A DNA stretch of 64,000 nucleotides from Candidatus Iainarchaeum sp. (GCA_018304465.1 JAGVWC010000011.1:87757-151756), one strand, 5' to 3'. Numbered from the stretch's first letter, positions 25,146-33,522 are shown. The notes: a model not told the origin generated them from the letters alone. Made by a program: numbers and translations.

Positions 25146-26057
25146 TTAAAATAAAACGATTTTTCTGAATTCTCTTACGCGTTGCCGGATTTCGGTTTGG
25201 GTCAGCGACAAGAGCCGATTGAACGAAAAGTCTTCGGCGTTAAACGACGCCACCGCGCTTGCCGTCACCAAGGCGCGTCGAATATTTGATTCGTCAAAAT
25301 TCATGGATTGCGCCAAAAACCCCAAAAAAGCCCCCGCGAACGCGTCTCCGCACCCCGTGGGATCCTTGATGTTTTCCAACGCGTATCCCGGCAAGGCAAA
25401 ATACGAATTGTTATCCGAAAAAAGCACCACGCCGTTTTCGCCTTTCTTGATAATCGCGTACTTGGAATTCAGTTTCAAAATTTCCTTGGCGCATTTCACC
25501 AGATTCGTTGTTTTAAACAACATGCGCGCTTCCGCGTCGTTCATCAACCCGATGTCCGCGCTTCTCACCATTTCGCGTACTTTGGCCGGATTTTTCTTGA
25601 TGTAAAAATTCATGGTGTCGCACACCGACAACCGGGGCTTTCGCGCCATTTGCTTTAACACCGACAACTGCTGTTCCGGATCGGAATTGGCCAAAAACAA
25701 AAAAGGAATCCGCGCGTGTCTTTCGGACAACGTCGGAACAAAATCCGCGTACGCGTTCAATTTGATCGCGTCTGTTTTGGCGTCGTTAATATCGTATCCG
25801 TAATGCGCCCGCCACACCATGGTTTTCTTGGACGGATGCACTTCGATTCCACTGGTGTCAATTCCTTGTTTTTCAAATACTTCCATGTGTTTTTTGGAAA
25901 AATCTTTTCCCACCATCGACACCAACGCAGTGGGAACAAAAAAACTCGCGGCAATCGCGGAATACGAACCGGATCCGCCCACGACTTTGTTGGCCCGGCC
26001 AAACGGCGTGGAAACCGAATCGATTCCAATGCTTCCAACCGACAACAAATTCGGCAT
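25146..26057 (-). CDS. PfkB-family carbohydrate/nucleoside kinase
   Basis: 303 residues of the ribokinase fold. Seen: G-G-S-G-S-Y-S-A-I-A-A at about residue 27 (sugar-site glycines) and the C-terminal PfkB signature D-P-T-G-C-G-D-A-F-A-G-A-F with the catalytic Asp. Closest in feel to archaeal PfkB members annotated as sugar or nucleoside kinases; the substrate cannot be told. The ATG follows the adenylate-kinase stop codon directly (no gap), so the two are co-translated. Confidence 0.88.
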   Translation of the reverse strand: MPNLLSVGSIGIDSVSTPFGRANKVVGGSGSYSAIAASFFVPTALVSMVGKDFSKKHMEVFEKQGIDTSGIEVHPSKKTMVWRAHYGYDINDAKTDAIKLNAYADFVPTLSERHARIPFLFLANSDPEQQLSVLKQMARKPRLSVCDTMNFYIKKNPAKVREMVRSADIGLMNDAEARMLFKTTNLVKCAKEILKLNSKYAIIKKGENGVVLFSDNNSYFALPGYALENIKDPTGCGDAFAGAFLGFLAQSMNFDESNIRRALVTASAVASFNAEDFSFNRLLSLTQTEIRQRVREFRKIVLF

Positions 26058-26744
26058 TTATTTTTTCCCCTTTTTCGAACCCGGAACCATCTGGTTTTTG
26101 ACGGCGTCCAGTTTGGCGGTAATGTCGGACAAAATCTTCGGGATTTCCCCGCCCGCATTCACTTCGAATACCATTCCGCGTTTCTTGTAAAAATCAATAA
26201 TGGGACGCGTTTGTTCTTCGAACAATTGCCAGCGTTTTCGAATCGCTTCTTCCTTGTCGTCTTCGCGCTGGTACAGTTCTCCGCCGTCCAAATCGCATTT
26301 GCCCGGAACTTTGGAAGGCAAATTCGTCACGTGATAAATCTTTCCGCATACCTTGCATTGAATGCGACCCGTAATGCGCTGCAACAAAATCTTGTCATCA
26401 GCCCCAAACAACAAAACCAAATCAAGTTTTTTTTTCGTTTGATCCATCAAAGAATCCAGCATCTGGGCTTGCTTGACGGTTCGAGGATACCCGTCCAGAA
26501 TAAAACCGTTTTTGCAGTCCTCCGCGCCAAGACGCAATTCCAACAATTGCGAAACCAGTTCATCCGAAACCAATCCGCCTTCTTTCATGGTTTTGGCGAC
26601 ACGTTGACCCAGCGGGGACGGCTTTTTGGCTTCTTCGCGCAGCAAATCGCCCGTTGAAATCTGCGGCAAGGAATACTTCGCGCTGATGCGCTGGGCATAG
26701 GTTCCTTTTCCAACGCCTTGCTTTCCCAAAAACACCAAATTCAT
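26058..26744 (-). CDS. adk: Adenylate kinase
   Basis: 228 residues. Catalyses ATP + AMP to 2 ADP. P-loop is G-K-Q-G-V-G-K-G-T (variant of G-x-P-G-x-G-K-G-T), AMP-site I-S-T-G-D-L-L-R, and F-I-L-D-G-Y-P-R-T. The LID is of the long, zinc-binding kind, with C-K-V-C and a third Cys in P-G-K-C-D; the fourth ligand would be the Asp of D-L-D-G. Bacterial-type adk rather than the AK6 or trimeric archaeal type. First gene of adk-pfkB-zinc-ribbon operon. Confidence 0.93.
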   Translation of the reverse strand: MNLVFLGKQGVGKGTYAQRISAKYSLPQISTGDLLREEAKKPSPLGQRVAKTMKEGGLVSDELVSQLLELRLGAEDCKNGFILDGYPRTVKQAQMLDSLMDQTKKKLDLVLLFGADDKILLQRITGRIQCKVCGKIYHVTNLPSKVPGKCDLDGGELYQREDDKEEAIRKRWQLFEEQTRPIIDFYKKRGMVFEVNAGGEIPKILSDITAKLDAVKNQMVPGSKKGKK

Positions 26745-26816
26745 TTTTCCGACCTCGCTCTTGCTGATTACAAGAACACCGCACTTTTTAAAAGTGTTCC
26801 CCCAAAACCACTCGGA

Positions 26817-27698
26817 TCACTTTTGGGCCTTGACTGAAAAATCAATCACGGCTTGCAGGATTTCCTTTGAAAACGAACGGACTTTTTTCTTTTCCAGAAA
26901 AACAACCGAAAACCCGTGTTCCTTCGCTTTTTTGGTGATCAATTTTTCAAGAGCAGAAAACGGGTCGCTTGCGGGAGCGAATGCGTAAAAATGAATGACG
27001 CACCCCGCGGGATTAGCCCCAAAAAGCGCAGCGTCCAAAAAATCCTCGCTTCCGCGGGGCATCGGCATGGTGATCCGGTCAAACGCGCCTTTGAATTTTT
27101 TGGGAACAATCCTATTAACGTCCCCAAGCACGGGCACGACTTTTTCACCGACTTTGTTCGCGGCGATGTTAAATTCCATGTCTTTGACCGCGATCGGATT
27201 CAGTTCGATCGCAACCGCTTTTTTCATCAAAGAATTTTTCGCGAAAACAATCGGAAACGGGCCCACGCCGGCAAACAACGTACCGATGGTTTCACCCGCT
27301 TGAATCAATTTCGAAATGCGCAGCCGTTCGGTTCCAAGTCGCGGTGAAAAAAAAACTTTTCCCAAATGAATCTGAAACACGCAGCCGCTTTCGCGATACG
27401 TGGCCAGTAATCTTTTTTTTCCCGCGATGACTTTAAGCGGTTCCGCCCGAAAACGCCCTTTGTGCGCGCCGGCTTTCTTGGCAATCGTTTCGAAACGTGG
27501 ATTGGTTTCAAGCAACGCCTGACCGATCTTTTTTTCTTTTTTCACCAGTTCATCCGGAATTTCAATGATCGCGACGTTGCCCAGCGAATCAAAACTCGAA
27601 ACCAAGTACTCGAATTCTTTTGGGGTCAAAATTCCTTTGAGCCGCTCTTTTAGACTTTGCGGACGCGACCCTTTTTTTATTTCAACCAAACGAGCCAT
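26817..27698 (-). CDS. Trm5/Taw2-type tRNA (guanine-37) methyl- or aminocarboxypropyl-transferase
   Basis: 293 residues from the ATG at 27698. The Trm5-like domain D2/D3 is clear: R-L-R-I-S-K-L-I-Q-A-G-E, G-V-G-P-F-P-I-V-F-A (SAM site), A-I-E-L-N-P-I-A-V-K, and M-P-M-P-R-G-S-E-D-F-L-D, the catalytic loop seen in Trm5b/Taw2. It acts on G37 of tRNA, either making m1G or attaching the wyosine side chain. Which of the two cannot be told from sequence alone. The tRNA-Pro(CGG) at 49.9 kb, with G at 37, is a possible substrate. Confidence 0.85.
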   Translation of the reverse strand: MARLVEIKKGSRPQSLKERLKGILTPKEFEYLVSSFDSLGNVAIIEIPDELVKKEKKIGQALLETNPRFETIAKKAGAHKGRFRAEPLKVIAGKKRLLATYRESGCVFQIHLGKVFFSPRLGTERLRISKLIQAGETIGTLFAGVGPFPIVFAKNSLMKKAVAIELNPIAVKDMEFNIAANKVGEKVVPVLGDVNRIVPKKFKGAFDRITMPMPRGSEDFLDAALFGANPAGCVIHFYAFAPASDPFSALEKLITKKAKEHGFSVVFLEKKKVRSFSKEILQAVIDFSVKAQK

Positions 27699-27759
27699 AA
27701 TCAATATGAAAAACAACAGGCGTTTTGTTTAAAACCATTTTCCAAACACAAATCGTATC

Positions 27760-28602
27760 ATGGTCATCGAAATATTGAACGATTTTTTCTGCAAGCCAAT
27801 CCTAAACTACGAAGGATACAACCTCGTCAACACCTTGGTGTACGGCGTGATTTTGCTCGTGATCGCGTTCAAAATCGTCTACCCGTTTTTTAACAAACGA
27901 AACATCCGCTTTGACCACCGATTCCTGATTTCCCTGTTGCCCTTTATCCTATTGGGTTCCTCGTTTCGGATTTTCGAAGACCTCAAACTGATTCCGCGGT
28001 CCTGCAATCCATTAGAACCCGCATTTTACACCATTTCTCCCGGCGTATACATTTTCATCGGAATCTTAACGATTCTTTCCTTATGGCTCTCGCTTGAAAT
28101 ATCCAAAAAAACCAAGTACAGCGCCTTGACCGTGTTCACGGCCATCGGAAGCGTTTTCGCTCTGATCAGCCTCGTATTTTTGGCGCCCTTCATCACCGAA
28201 TGGATCGCCGTAATCGCGATACCGGTTTTCACGCTGCTCCTCGTGATCGGCGCGACGATCCTGACGCGTATGCACTCCAAAACCAAAACGCTTCTGGATC
28301 ACAACCCGCAAAACCAACTCGTTTTGTTCGGACAATTACTCGACGGAAGCGCGACGTTTACCGCGATCCAGTTCTTCGGTTTTTCCGAACAACACGTCGT
28401 CAGCAACGCCATCATCCAGGGTTTTGGCCCCATCGCGTTTTTAATCGTAAAATTCGGTTTGATGCTCGCGATACTGTATTTTGCCGACAAGGAAATCGAA
28501 GATGAAAACCTTCGCGGATTCATCAAGATTTTTATCGCCATCATCGGGTTTGCTCCAGGAATCCGGGACGTTCTCCTCATCGGAGTCGGACTCGGATCCT
28601 AA
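27760..28602 (+). CDS. DUF63-family membrane protein
   Basis: 280 residues, about seven to eight transmembrane helices. The match to archaeal DUF63 is clear from L-L-G-S-S-F-R-I-F-E-D and the F-F-G-F-S-E-Q-H-V-V region. No function is known. Divergent from the Trm5-like gene; followed closely by dphB, a common archaeal neighbour. Confidence 0.85.
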   Translation: MVIEILNDFFCKPILNYEGYNLVNTLVYGVILLVIAFKIVYPFFNKRNIRFDHRFLISLLPFILLGSSFRIFEDLKLIPRSCNPLEPAFYTISPGVYIFIGILTILSLWLSLEISKKTKYSALTVFTAIGSVFALISLVFLAPFITEWIAVIAIPVFTLLLVIGATILTRMHSKTKTLLDHNPQNQLVLFGQLLDGSATFTAIQFFGFSEQHVVSNAIIQGFGPIAFLIVKFGLMLAILYFADKEIEDENLRGFIKIFIAIIGFAPGIRDVLLIGVGLGS

Positions 28603-28636
28603 AAAGGTTTAATAACTTCCAATGGAAATAGTCGCT

Positions 28637-29398
28637 ATGCTGTACGTGATCGGAATCGGACTTTCGCCGCAACAAATGACGCTTGAAGCAGTGGCAGCTG
28701 TCAAAAAAAGCCGGAAAATATACCTTGAAAACTATACCAGCGCGTTTGCCAGTGGAACCCGCAAACAATTGGAAAAAATCCTGCACAAAAAAATAACGGT
28801 TTTGACGCGAAAACAAGTCGAAGAAGAATTCACGCCGGTTCTATCGCTTGCGCGCAAAAAAACCGTCGCATTACTGGTCTACGGAAACCCCTTGTTTGCC
28901 ACCACCCACATCCAGTTGATCCTCGACGCGCAAGCCAAGCGAACCCCTATTACCGTCATTCCGGGAATTTCCATTGTGAATTATGTCGGCGCCACCGGAC
29001 TTGACGCCTACAAATTCGGCCGCACTGCAACCGTCGTGTTCCAAGAACCCAATTATTCGCCTCACTCGTTTTTTGACATCATCGAAAAAAACAGCCAAGC
29101 GGGACTACACTCGCTGTGCCTGCTTGATATTCGCACGGATGAAAACCGTTTCATGACCGTTACCGAGGCCATCGCGATACTGCGAAAAATAGCGGATTTT
29201 CGAAACTCCGATTTGATCCAAAACACAGTGCTAATTGGGTTGTATGGTGTCGGCGGCAAAAACCAGCGGATCCGAATCGAAAACCCTTCGATCACCCGAA
29301 AACCCATCGAAGCGTATCCCCAATCCCTGATCGTTTGCGGCAAACTCAATCCCAAAGAACAAGAAGCCATTGAATTGTTTCGGGGGAAAAAACGATGA
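28637..29398 (+). CDS. dphB: Diphthine synthase
   Basis: 253 residues from the ATG at 28637 (five extra codons upstream possible). SAM-dependent methylase that modifies the eEF2/aEF2 histidine on the way to diphthamide. Seen: M-L-Y-V-I-G-I-G-L-S, Y-L-E-N-Y-T-S, L-V-Y-G-N-P-L-F-A-T-T-H, V-I-P-G-I-S-I-V-N, K-F-G-R-T-A-T-V-V-F, all diagnostic. It overlaps the DUF357 gene by four bases (ATGA). Marks the window as archaeal. Confidence 0.95.
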   Translation: MLYVIGIGLSPQQMTLEAVAAVKKSRKIYLENYTSAFASGTRKQLEKILHKKITVLTRKQVEEEFTPVLSLARKKTVALLVYGNPLFATTHIQLILDAQAKRTPITVIPGISIVNYVGATGLDAYKFGRTATVVFQEPNYSPHSFFDIIEKNSQAGLHSLCLLDIRTDENRFMTVTEAIAILRKIADFRNSDLIQNTVLIGLYGVGGKNQRIRIENPSITRKPIEAYPQSLIVCGKLNPKEQEAIELFRGKKR

Positions 29399-29682
29399 AC
29401 GAAACACTTCGGCACAAAACCAAAAAATACCGGCTATTAACCGAAGAAGCATTGCGAGTCATCCAAGTCTCAAAACCGCTTTCAACCAAAGAAAAAAAAA
29501 TCGCGGCCGACTTTTTGCAAATGACGCGAAATTATTTTTCCGACGGACAACACTTCGAACATCAAAAAGAATTCGCTACGGCACTTGCGGCCTATTCGTA
29601 TGCACACGCATGGCTGGACGCAGGAGTACGCGCCGGATTATTCGACGCAAAAGGAAACGACCGGTTGTTCACGCTACAATAA
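29395..29682 (+). CDS. DUF357-family protein
   Basis: 95 residues, all helical, with A-D-F-L-Q-M-T-R-N-Y-F-S-D-G and A-L-A-A-Y-S-Y-A-H-A-W-L-D-A-G, matching the short archaeal DUF357 family. These are usually encoded next to dphB, as here (ATGA overlap). Function unknown. Last gene of the DUF63-dphB-DUF357 run; a scpA-tail repeat (H) follows 12 bases after the stop. Confidence 0.85.
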   Translation: MNETLRHKTKKYRLLTEEALRVIQVSKPLSTKEKKIAADFLQMTRNYFSDGQHFEHQKEFATALAAYSYAHAWLDAGVRAGLFDAKGNDRLFTLQ

Positions 29683-29693
29683 AAAAAGATTGG

Positions 29694-29735
29694 GGGGATG
29701 AAAATATCTTCCCAAAACAAGAACACGCTGTTTGA
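29694..29735 (-). repeat. scpA-tail repeat H (SVFLF variant)
   Basis: On the minus strand in the scpA frame it reads NSVFLFWEDIFI and then runs into unrelated sequence (the stop of DUF357 on the other strand). The bases TCTTCCCAAAACAAGAACAC are identical to repeat E 21 kb away. It marks the left border of the second repeat-punctuated island. Confidence 0.75.
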
Positions 29736-29767
29736 TTTTCAGGCGGAAAAAATGCTGGAATTGGCTG

Positions 29768-30025
29768 TCAAAACTGGGTATACACTTTTTTCCGGTGTTC
29801 GATCCGCAGGACAATTATTTTTTTTGTTGCTGGAAATTTTTGGACAATTACCCGATAATGCCCCACACGAACCTTTTGGTATGGCGTTCCTTTTACGGCC
29901 TCGAGAAAAACGGAATCTTCTTTTTCAAATAATTCCATCTTGTCGAGAATTCGACGAGTAAGTTCTTTTTCAAGGGACTCAAGATCTTTCTTTGCGCGGT
30001 TCGTCCAAACAAGTGTGAAAGGCAT
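29768..30025 (-). CDS. RelE-superfamily toxin
   Basis: 85 residues: MPFTLVWTNRAKKDLESLEK, helical hairpin, then strands Y-Q-K-V-R-V-G-H-Y-R-V-I-V and I-I-V-L-R-I-E-H-R-K-K-V-Y with the Arg/His/Tyr residues of RelE-type mRNA interferases. Directly follows its antitoxin (adjacent, no spacing). It is not close in sequence to the toxin at 8897, so the two islands carry different pairs. Confidence 0.88.
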   Translation of the reverse strand: MPFTLVWTNRAKKDLESLEKELTRRILDKMELFEKEDSVFLEAVKGTPYQKVRVGHYRVIVQKFPATKKIIVLRIEHRKKVYTQF

Positions 30026-30274
30026 TCATAAACCCAGTTCTTTGCGTAATTGCTTGGAAGAAAACACGCGTCCGTGCCGCAGGTCTTTTTTAGCCTCTTC
30101 AATCCCCCTCAAGGTTTCCGAACTCAATTCGAACTCGGCCTCTTCATCTTCACGTATGCGACTTAATAATTTCTCAATCACATCCGCGTAGGTTTCACGC
30201 TCGTTTTCCTTGAATGCATCCAAATCCTTCTTTACTTTAACCGGGATCTGAATAGTCGAATTATCAGCCATCAT
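30026..30274 (-). CDS. Antitoxin of RelE-type pair 2
   Basis: 82 residues. The N-terminal half (S-T-I-Q-I-P-V-K-V-K-K-D-L-D-A-F) looks like a ribbon-helix-helix DNA-binding part; the acidic, helical second half would wrap the toxin. Two ATGs in tandem open the gene. The upstream inverted repeat at 30281-30306 fits self-repression. Confidence 0.8.
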   Translation of the reverse strand: MMADNSTIQIPVKVKKDLDAFKENERETYADVIEKLLSRIREDEEAEFELSSETLRGIEEAKKDLRHGRVFSSKQLRKELGL

Positions 30275-30280
30275 AACACC

Positions 30281-30306
30281 TTATAGTATATTACAAACAA
30301 CTATAA
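30281..30306 (-). promoter_or_regulatory. Operator/promoter of toxin-antitoxin pair 2
   Basis: TTATAGT and ACTATAA form an inverted repeat spaced by 12 bases, immediately ahead of the antitoxin start; the TATA-like TTTATTATAG on the minus strand overlaps it. Position fits an antitoxin-bound operator. Confidence 0.5.
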
Positions 30307-30337
30307 TAAAAGACGTTTCTTTCGATGATTGTGGAAA

Positions 30338-30415
30338 TATCTTTTTGCCGCAGGTTTTGTTCCAGCGGATGAAGATGTCTTCCCACGACCGCTCCACGCT
30401 GCACGGTTTATCGAC
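30338..30415 (-). repeat. scpA-tail repeat I
   Basis: On the minus strand in the scpA frame: PCSVERSWEDIFIRWNKTCGKK, then drift with no stop at the expected place. The CSV residues ahead of the core are as in repeat E; GAC ATC TTC ATC codons are silent variants of the live gene. It separates toxin-antitoxin pair 2 from the M29-type peptidase gene. Confidence 0.75.
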
Positions 30416-30500
30416 GGTTTTCTAAAGAAGACTGGCCGAGAACTTCGCCCGTTTTGAATTCGCCGGAACCTTTTTTAATTATAGGAACTCCGTATATACA

Positions 30501-31682
30501 ATGCCCGCACGAAATCGTCGCATACAACGAGTCCAAGCGGAAACCAATCGTGTGATGGACTCTGCCTTTGGAAATCCGCAGCACCGAGGAATAACACGTA
30601 GGCAACGCCTGGGAGAACTGCGCAACCAAGCCGCCCGTTATGCAAAACATGCGCCCGTCCAATTTGCAGCCCGACAAATCGTTAAACACCTCAGCCGCGC
30701 GCAAACTACGTTTGAAGGCCATTCAAAGATCACTCCTATCCAAAGCGCTTCTGTTTTTTACGGGGGTCAAAACATCCGGTTCGGAAAAGCGATTCGGGAA
30801 CACTTTCGAAAACGCAGGATCACCGCTCGATCCATGCAGCTAGATTCAAAACGATCTCCCACCAGCACAGTTGAGAATCGGCGCATCGACGCATTATCAC
30901 GAGCAAACGCGGTTGTATTTGCAGCGAATGGTCCCGCCAGCAAGCTTGATGGCCCCGTAGACCGGATTGTGAATAGTGTGGAGCGGCGATACGGAAAAAA
31001 AAGCGGTACTCGTCTTGCGCTGATGTACGGCATTACACCGCAAGCAGTCCGAGAAGTGCTATCCCTAAACTCCAAACGCATGCATGAATTCACACGGCGG
31101 ACTTTTCAAGCGGTACACGGATGCAAAACCATCCAAGTCCGGTCTTCCAGCGGGACCAACATGACTTTTTCGATTACTCCCCGACATCGCTGGGTTCAAG
31201 ATAACGCTATTCTCTCTAAAAACTATTGGGGAAACCTGCCCGCAGGAGAAGTATTCACCGCGCCCGCTTCCGCCAACGGAAACCTTGTGATCGATGCCGT
31301 GATGAACAACGTTGGCGACTGTCATAAAACGCCCATCACTGTGCAAATCCGAAACGGTCGCGCGATCCCTCAAACCGCACGGTGCAAGAACCCGCGACTG
31401 CTCAGAAAGTTTCTTGCCCAAATCCATGCGGAACCCAACGCGGACCGCATCGGCGAACTTGGTTTAGGGACCAATGTGGCGGTGACCAAACTCACCGGTA
31501 ACGATTTGGTGGATGAAAAGCATGTGGGCGTGCACGTGGCGTTTGGAGACCCCGAAGGCGCAGACACGGGGGCCACATGGACGACGGCAGAAGGCACTCA
31601 TAACGATGCGATTCTGCGAAAACCCAGCATATTTGTGGATGGGCGCTGCATCATGCGAAACGGAAAAAGTCTACTGATGTAA
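30501..31682 (+). CDS. M29-type (AmpS-like) metallo-aminopeptidase, with basic N-terminal region
   Basis: 393 residues. The first ~110 residues are basic and unrelated to known peptidases. From ~130 the M29 pattern appears: S-S-G-T-N-M-T-F-S-I, N-L-P-A-G-E-V-F-T-A-P, I-G-E-L-G-L-G-T-N, D-E-K-H-V-G-V-H-V-A-F-G, and G-T-H-N-D-A near the end. The five usual metal ligands (Glu, Glu, His, His, Asp) appear to be present. A TATA-like TTTTTTAATTATAGG precedes it at about 30470. It lies between scpA-tail repeats I and J, on the opposite strand to the tails. An M29-like peptidase as mobile cargo is unusual. Confidence 0.75.
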   Translation: MPARNRRIQRVQAETNRVMDSAFGNPQHRGITRRQRLGELRNQAARYAKHAPVQFAARQIVKHLSRAQTTFEGHSKITPIQSASVFYGGQNIRFGKAIREHFRKRRITARSMQLDSKRSPTSTVENRRIDALSRANAVVFAANGPASKLDGPVDRIVNSVERRYGKKSGTRLALMYGITPQAVREVLSLNSKRMHEFTRRTFQAVHGCKTIQVRSSSGTNMTFSITPRHRWVQDNAILSKNYWGNLPAGEVFTAPASANGNLVIDAVMNNVGDCHKTPITVQIRNGRAIPQTARCKNPRLLRKFLAQIHAEPNADRIGELGLGTNVAVTKLTGNDLVDEKHVGVHVAFGDPEGADTGATWTTAEGTHNDAILRKPSIFVDGRCIMRNGKSLLM

Positions 31683-31697
31683 AACTCATGGCTGTCA

Positions 31698-31771
31698 CAG
31701 CCAATCAGCTTATTTTTCCTACTCGTTTTTATTCCAGCGAATAAAGATATCTTCCCAGAATTGTTCTTGCC
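31698..31771 (-). repeat. scpA-tail repeat J (youngest displaced copy)
   Basis: 46 consecutive bases (31726-31771) are identical to the live scpA end (9846-9891). In frame it reads QEQFWEDIFIRWNKNE, then TAG, EK, TAA, so the copy gained a premature stop three codons early. The TTGGCTG bases after the stop are kept and form part of a GGCTG-TCA-CAGCC inverted repeat (31690-31702). It is 21.9 kb from scpA, with no scpA body attached. Confidence 0.92.
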
Positions 31772-31797
31772 TCGATGCGTTCACTTTTCCCAGTAAA

Positions 31798-31811
31798 AAG
31801 GTTTAAATATT
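31798..31811 (+). promoter_or_regulatory. TATA box of the gene at 31841
   Basis: AAGGTTTAAATATT lies about 30-43 bases ahead of the ATG at 31841 and just after repeat J. This supports 31841 rather than the upstream in-frame ATG at 31775, which would sit ahead of the promoter. Confidence 0.6.
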
Positions 31812-31840
31812 TCGAATCTGTATCTAATAAAGGCCTGGAC

Positions 31841-32350
31841 ATGGGAATATACGATTCGCTTCCGCAACTCGATCTGGACATGGATTCCGCCAAAAAATAC
31901 GCGGCGATTGTCGCAGCCATTGTGGTGGTCGGATGCCTGGCATTTGTGCTGTTCACCCAAAACAACACCGCGTTTAGTATTTTTTCGTTTCTCAATGGAA
32001 ACCCGATCGACGCCAAATTCGACGGACCCATCAACCTTAGCATCGGATCCGACGGCTTGCCGGTAAAAACCAGTACGAATCTTGTGGTAACATTAACCAA
32101 CCCGTCCAATCAACCCGCACGCGACGTATCGATTCTGGTGCGCGCGTCCGATGACCAAGCCCTGATCATTTATCCGTCTTCACGCGTCATCCCCGTGCTT
32201 GACAAAACGCGTAACGCCCAATTCACGATCCGACCCAACCCCGTGCAACCCGCTTTGTCCGGAACCTATCTTATTGAAATACAGGCGTTTGTCGGCGACA
32301 AAGAATACTCCAAACAAATCGAATTACAGGTCAAAACCAACGAACCGTGA
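31841..32350 (+). CDS. Membrane-anchored protein with extracellular CARDB-like beta domain
   Basis: 169 residues from the ATG at 31841. A cytosolic N-terminus (MGIYDSLPQLDLDMDSAKK), one transmembrane helix (about residues 21-40), then a beta-rich domain outside the cell: T-N-L-V-V-T-L-T-N-P-S-N-Q-P-A-R-D-V, Y-L-I-E-I-Q-A. This is the look of CARDB/NEW3-type immunoglobulin-like domains. No catalytic motif. First core gene after the second accessory island. Confidence 0.65.
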   Translation: MGIYDSLPQLDLDMDSAKKYAAIVAAIVVVGCLAFVLFTQNNTAFSIFSFLNGNPIDAKFDGPINLSIGSDGLPVKTSTNLVVTLTNPSNQPARDVSILVRASDDQALIIYPSSRVIPVLDKTRNAQFTIRPNPVQPALSGTYLIEIQAFVGDKEYSKQIELQVKTNEP

Positions 32351-32351
32351 C

Positions 32352-32630
32352 CTAAAACCGGATTTCAAACTTTGAAAACGATTCGTAGGATTCCATCCAA
32401 TCCGACACCACGTGATCCACTCGGGCCAACCAGGTTCCTTTTTCGAGCATCGCCAAAAAATCGTTCAGTTTTTCTTTTTCGCCGACCGCGACGATTTCAA
32501 CGCTTCCATCCGGCACATTTCGGACGAATCCTGTCAGTTTATTTCGATTCGCCGCGGAAGAAACAAAAAAACGGTATCCCACGCCTTGCACGCGACCAAA
32601 AACAAAGACATGAACCTGAAGAATCGGCAT
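32352..32630 (-). CDS. acyP: Acylphosphatase
   Basis: 92 residues: V-F-G-R-V-Q-G-V-G-Y-R-F-F holds the phosphate-binding loop and catalytic Arg, and G-F-V-R-N-V-P-D-G-S-V-E the catalytic Asn. It hydrolyses acyl phosphates such as acetyl or carbamoyl phosphate. Likely co-transcribed behind the Nudix gene (nine-base gap). Confidence 0.93.
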   Translation of the reverse strand: MPILQVHVFVFGRVQGVGYRFFVSSAANRNKLTGFVRNVPDGSVEIVAVGEKEKLNDFLAMLEKGTWLARVDHVVSDWMESYESFSKFEIRF

Positions 32631-32639
32631 TTTTCATCC

Positions 32640-33086
32640 CTAACCGAGAGTTTTTTTCAATTCGTCTTGCGCAAACGAAATCAAGCGTTTCGTATCCGAA
32701 AATTTCAGTTTTCGAATCGCTTCGGAACCCGACAACCATTCAAATCCGTCATGTTCTTTCACGATATTATTGGAAAACGAAACCGATTCTTCTTCGTCGG
32801 TTTTCACTAAAAATACCGACAATTCATTCTGGATTTTCCGGTTCCGATCCCAATACACCATGTTCGTATCCAAGTGCTTGATGATCTCGATTTTTTTCAA
32901 ACCGCTTTCCTCGAAAATTTCGCGCCGCAACGCGTTTTCCTCGCTTTCGTTCGGTTCGATTCCGCCTTTTAACAATTCCCAACCGGACCAATTCAATTTT
33001 CGGTGCATGATCAAGAACAACGGCTCGCCGGACACCGAATCCAAACGGTAAATAATCGCCAAAACGCCAAATCGTTTGAGAACCAT
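32640..33086 (-). CDS. Nudix hydrolase
   Basis: 148 residues with a complete Nudix box G-G-I-E-P-N-E-S-E-E-N-A-L-R-R-E-I-F-E-E as overlapping pieces, ending S-G-L. It hydrolyses a nucleoside diphosphate linked to X; the substrate is unknown, though the short form and N-terminal A-I-I-Y-R are like diadenosine tetraphosphatase-type members. Twelve bases behind the 115-residue conserved gene; probably one operon with acyP. Confidence 0.9.
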   Translation of the reverse strand: MVLKRFGVLAIIYRLDSVSGEPLFLIMHRKLNWSGWELLKGGIEPNESEENALRREIFEESGLKKIEIIKHLDTNMVYWDRNRKIQNELSVFLVKTDEEESVSFSNNIVKEHDGFEWLSGSEAIRKLKFSDTKRLISFAQDELKKTLG

Positions 33087-33098
33087 GATTCCCTCAAT

Positions 33099-33446
33099 TC
33101 AGCGGATGTGAAATCCTTCCGGCATCTGATCCAATTCGGCGCCTTCCGATTCCACTTTTCGTTTCTTTACTTTTTCCGCGTAGTCATTCCAGACTTTTTT
33201 GGCCACGTCTCCGCGCAAAATCTTGACCACGACCTGCTTTGGCACGGGAATCGTCTGATACTTGGGAGAATAATCCAGCAACACCACGTCATTATCCTTG
33301 ATTTTGTCCGCCAACACCGGTTCGACTTCCACCGTCAACAAATTGTCATCCCACATCAACACAACCGCTTGAACGCTTTTATCCGCTCCTAAAACGCCTT
33401 TATCATCGTTTCTTAAAACCGTCAACACTTTTCCAGGATGAAACAT
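33099..33446 (-). CDS. Conserved hypothetical protein
   Basis: 115 residues. Beta-rich first two thirds (G-K-V-L-T-V-L-R, A-V-V-L-M-W-D-D-N-L-L-T-V-E-V-E, D-N-D-V-V-L-L-D-Y), then a charged helix (K-K-V-W-N-D-Y-A-E-K-V-K-K). Looks like a small barrel protein. No family recognised. First gene of a minus operon with the Nudix and acylphosphatase genes, divergent from the SprT-like gene. Confidence 0.65.
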   Translation of the reverse strand: MFHPGKVLTVLRNDDKGVLGADKSVQAVVLMWDDNLLTVEVEPVLADKIKDNDVVLLDYSPKYQTIPVPKQVVVKILRGDVAKKVWNDYAEKVKKRKVESEGAELDQMPEGFHIR

Positions 33447-33522
33447 CGGCCATCACTCCAACTCAATAGAAACAACCAAATGCTTTAATACATTCCGAAA
33501 CCCGATGGTATTAGACTCCCCT

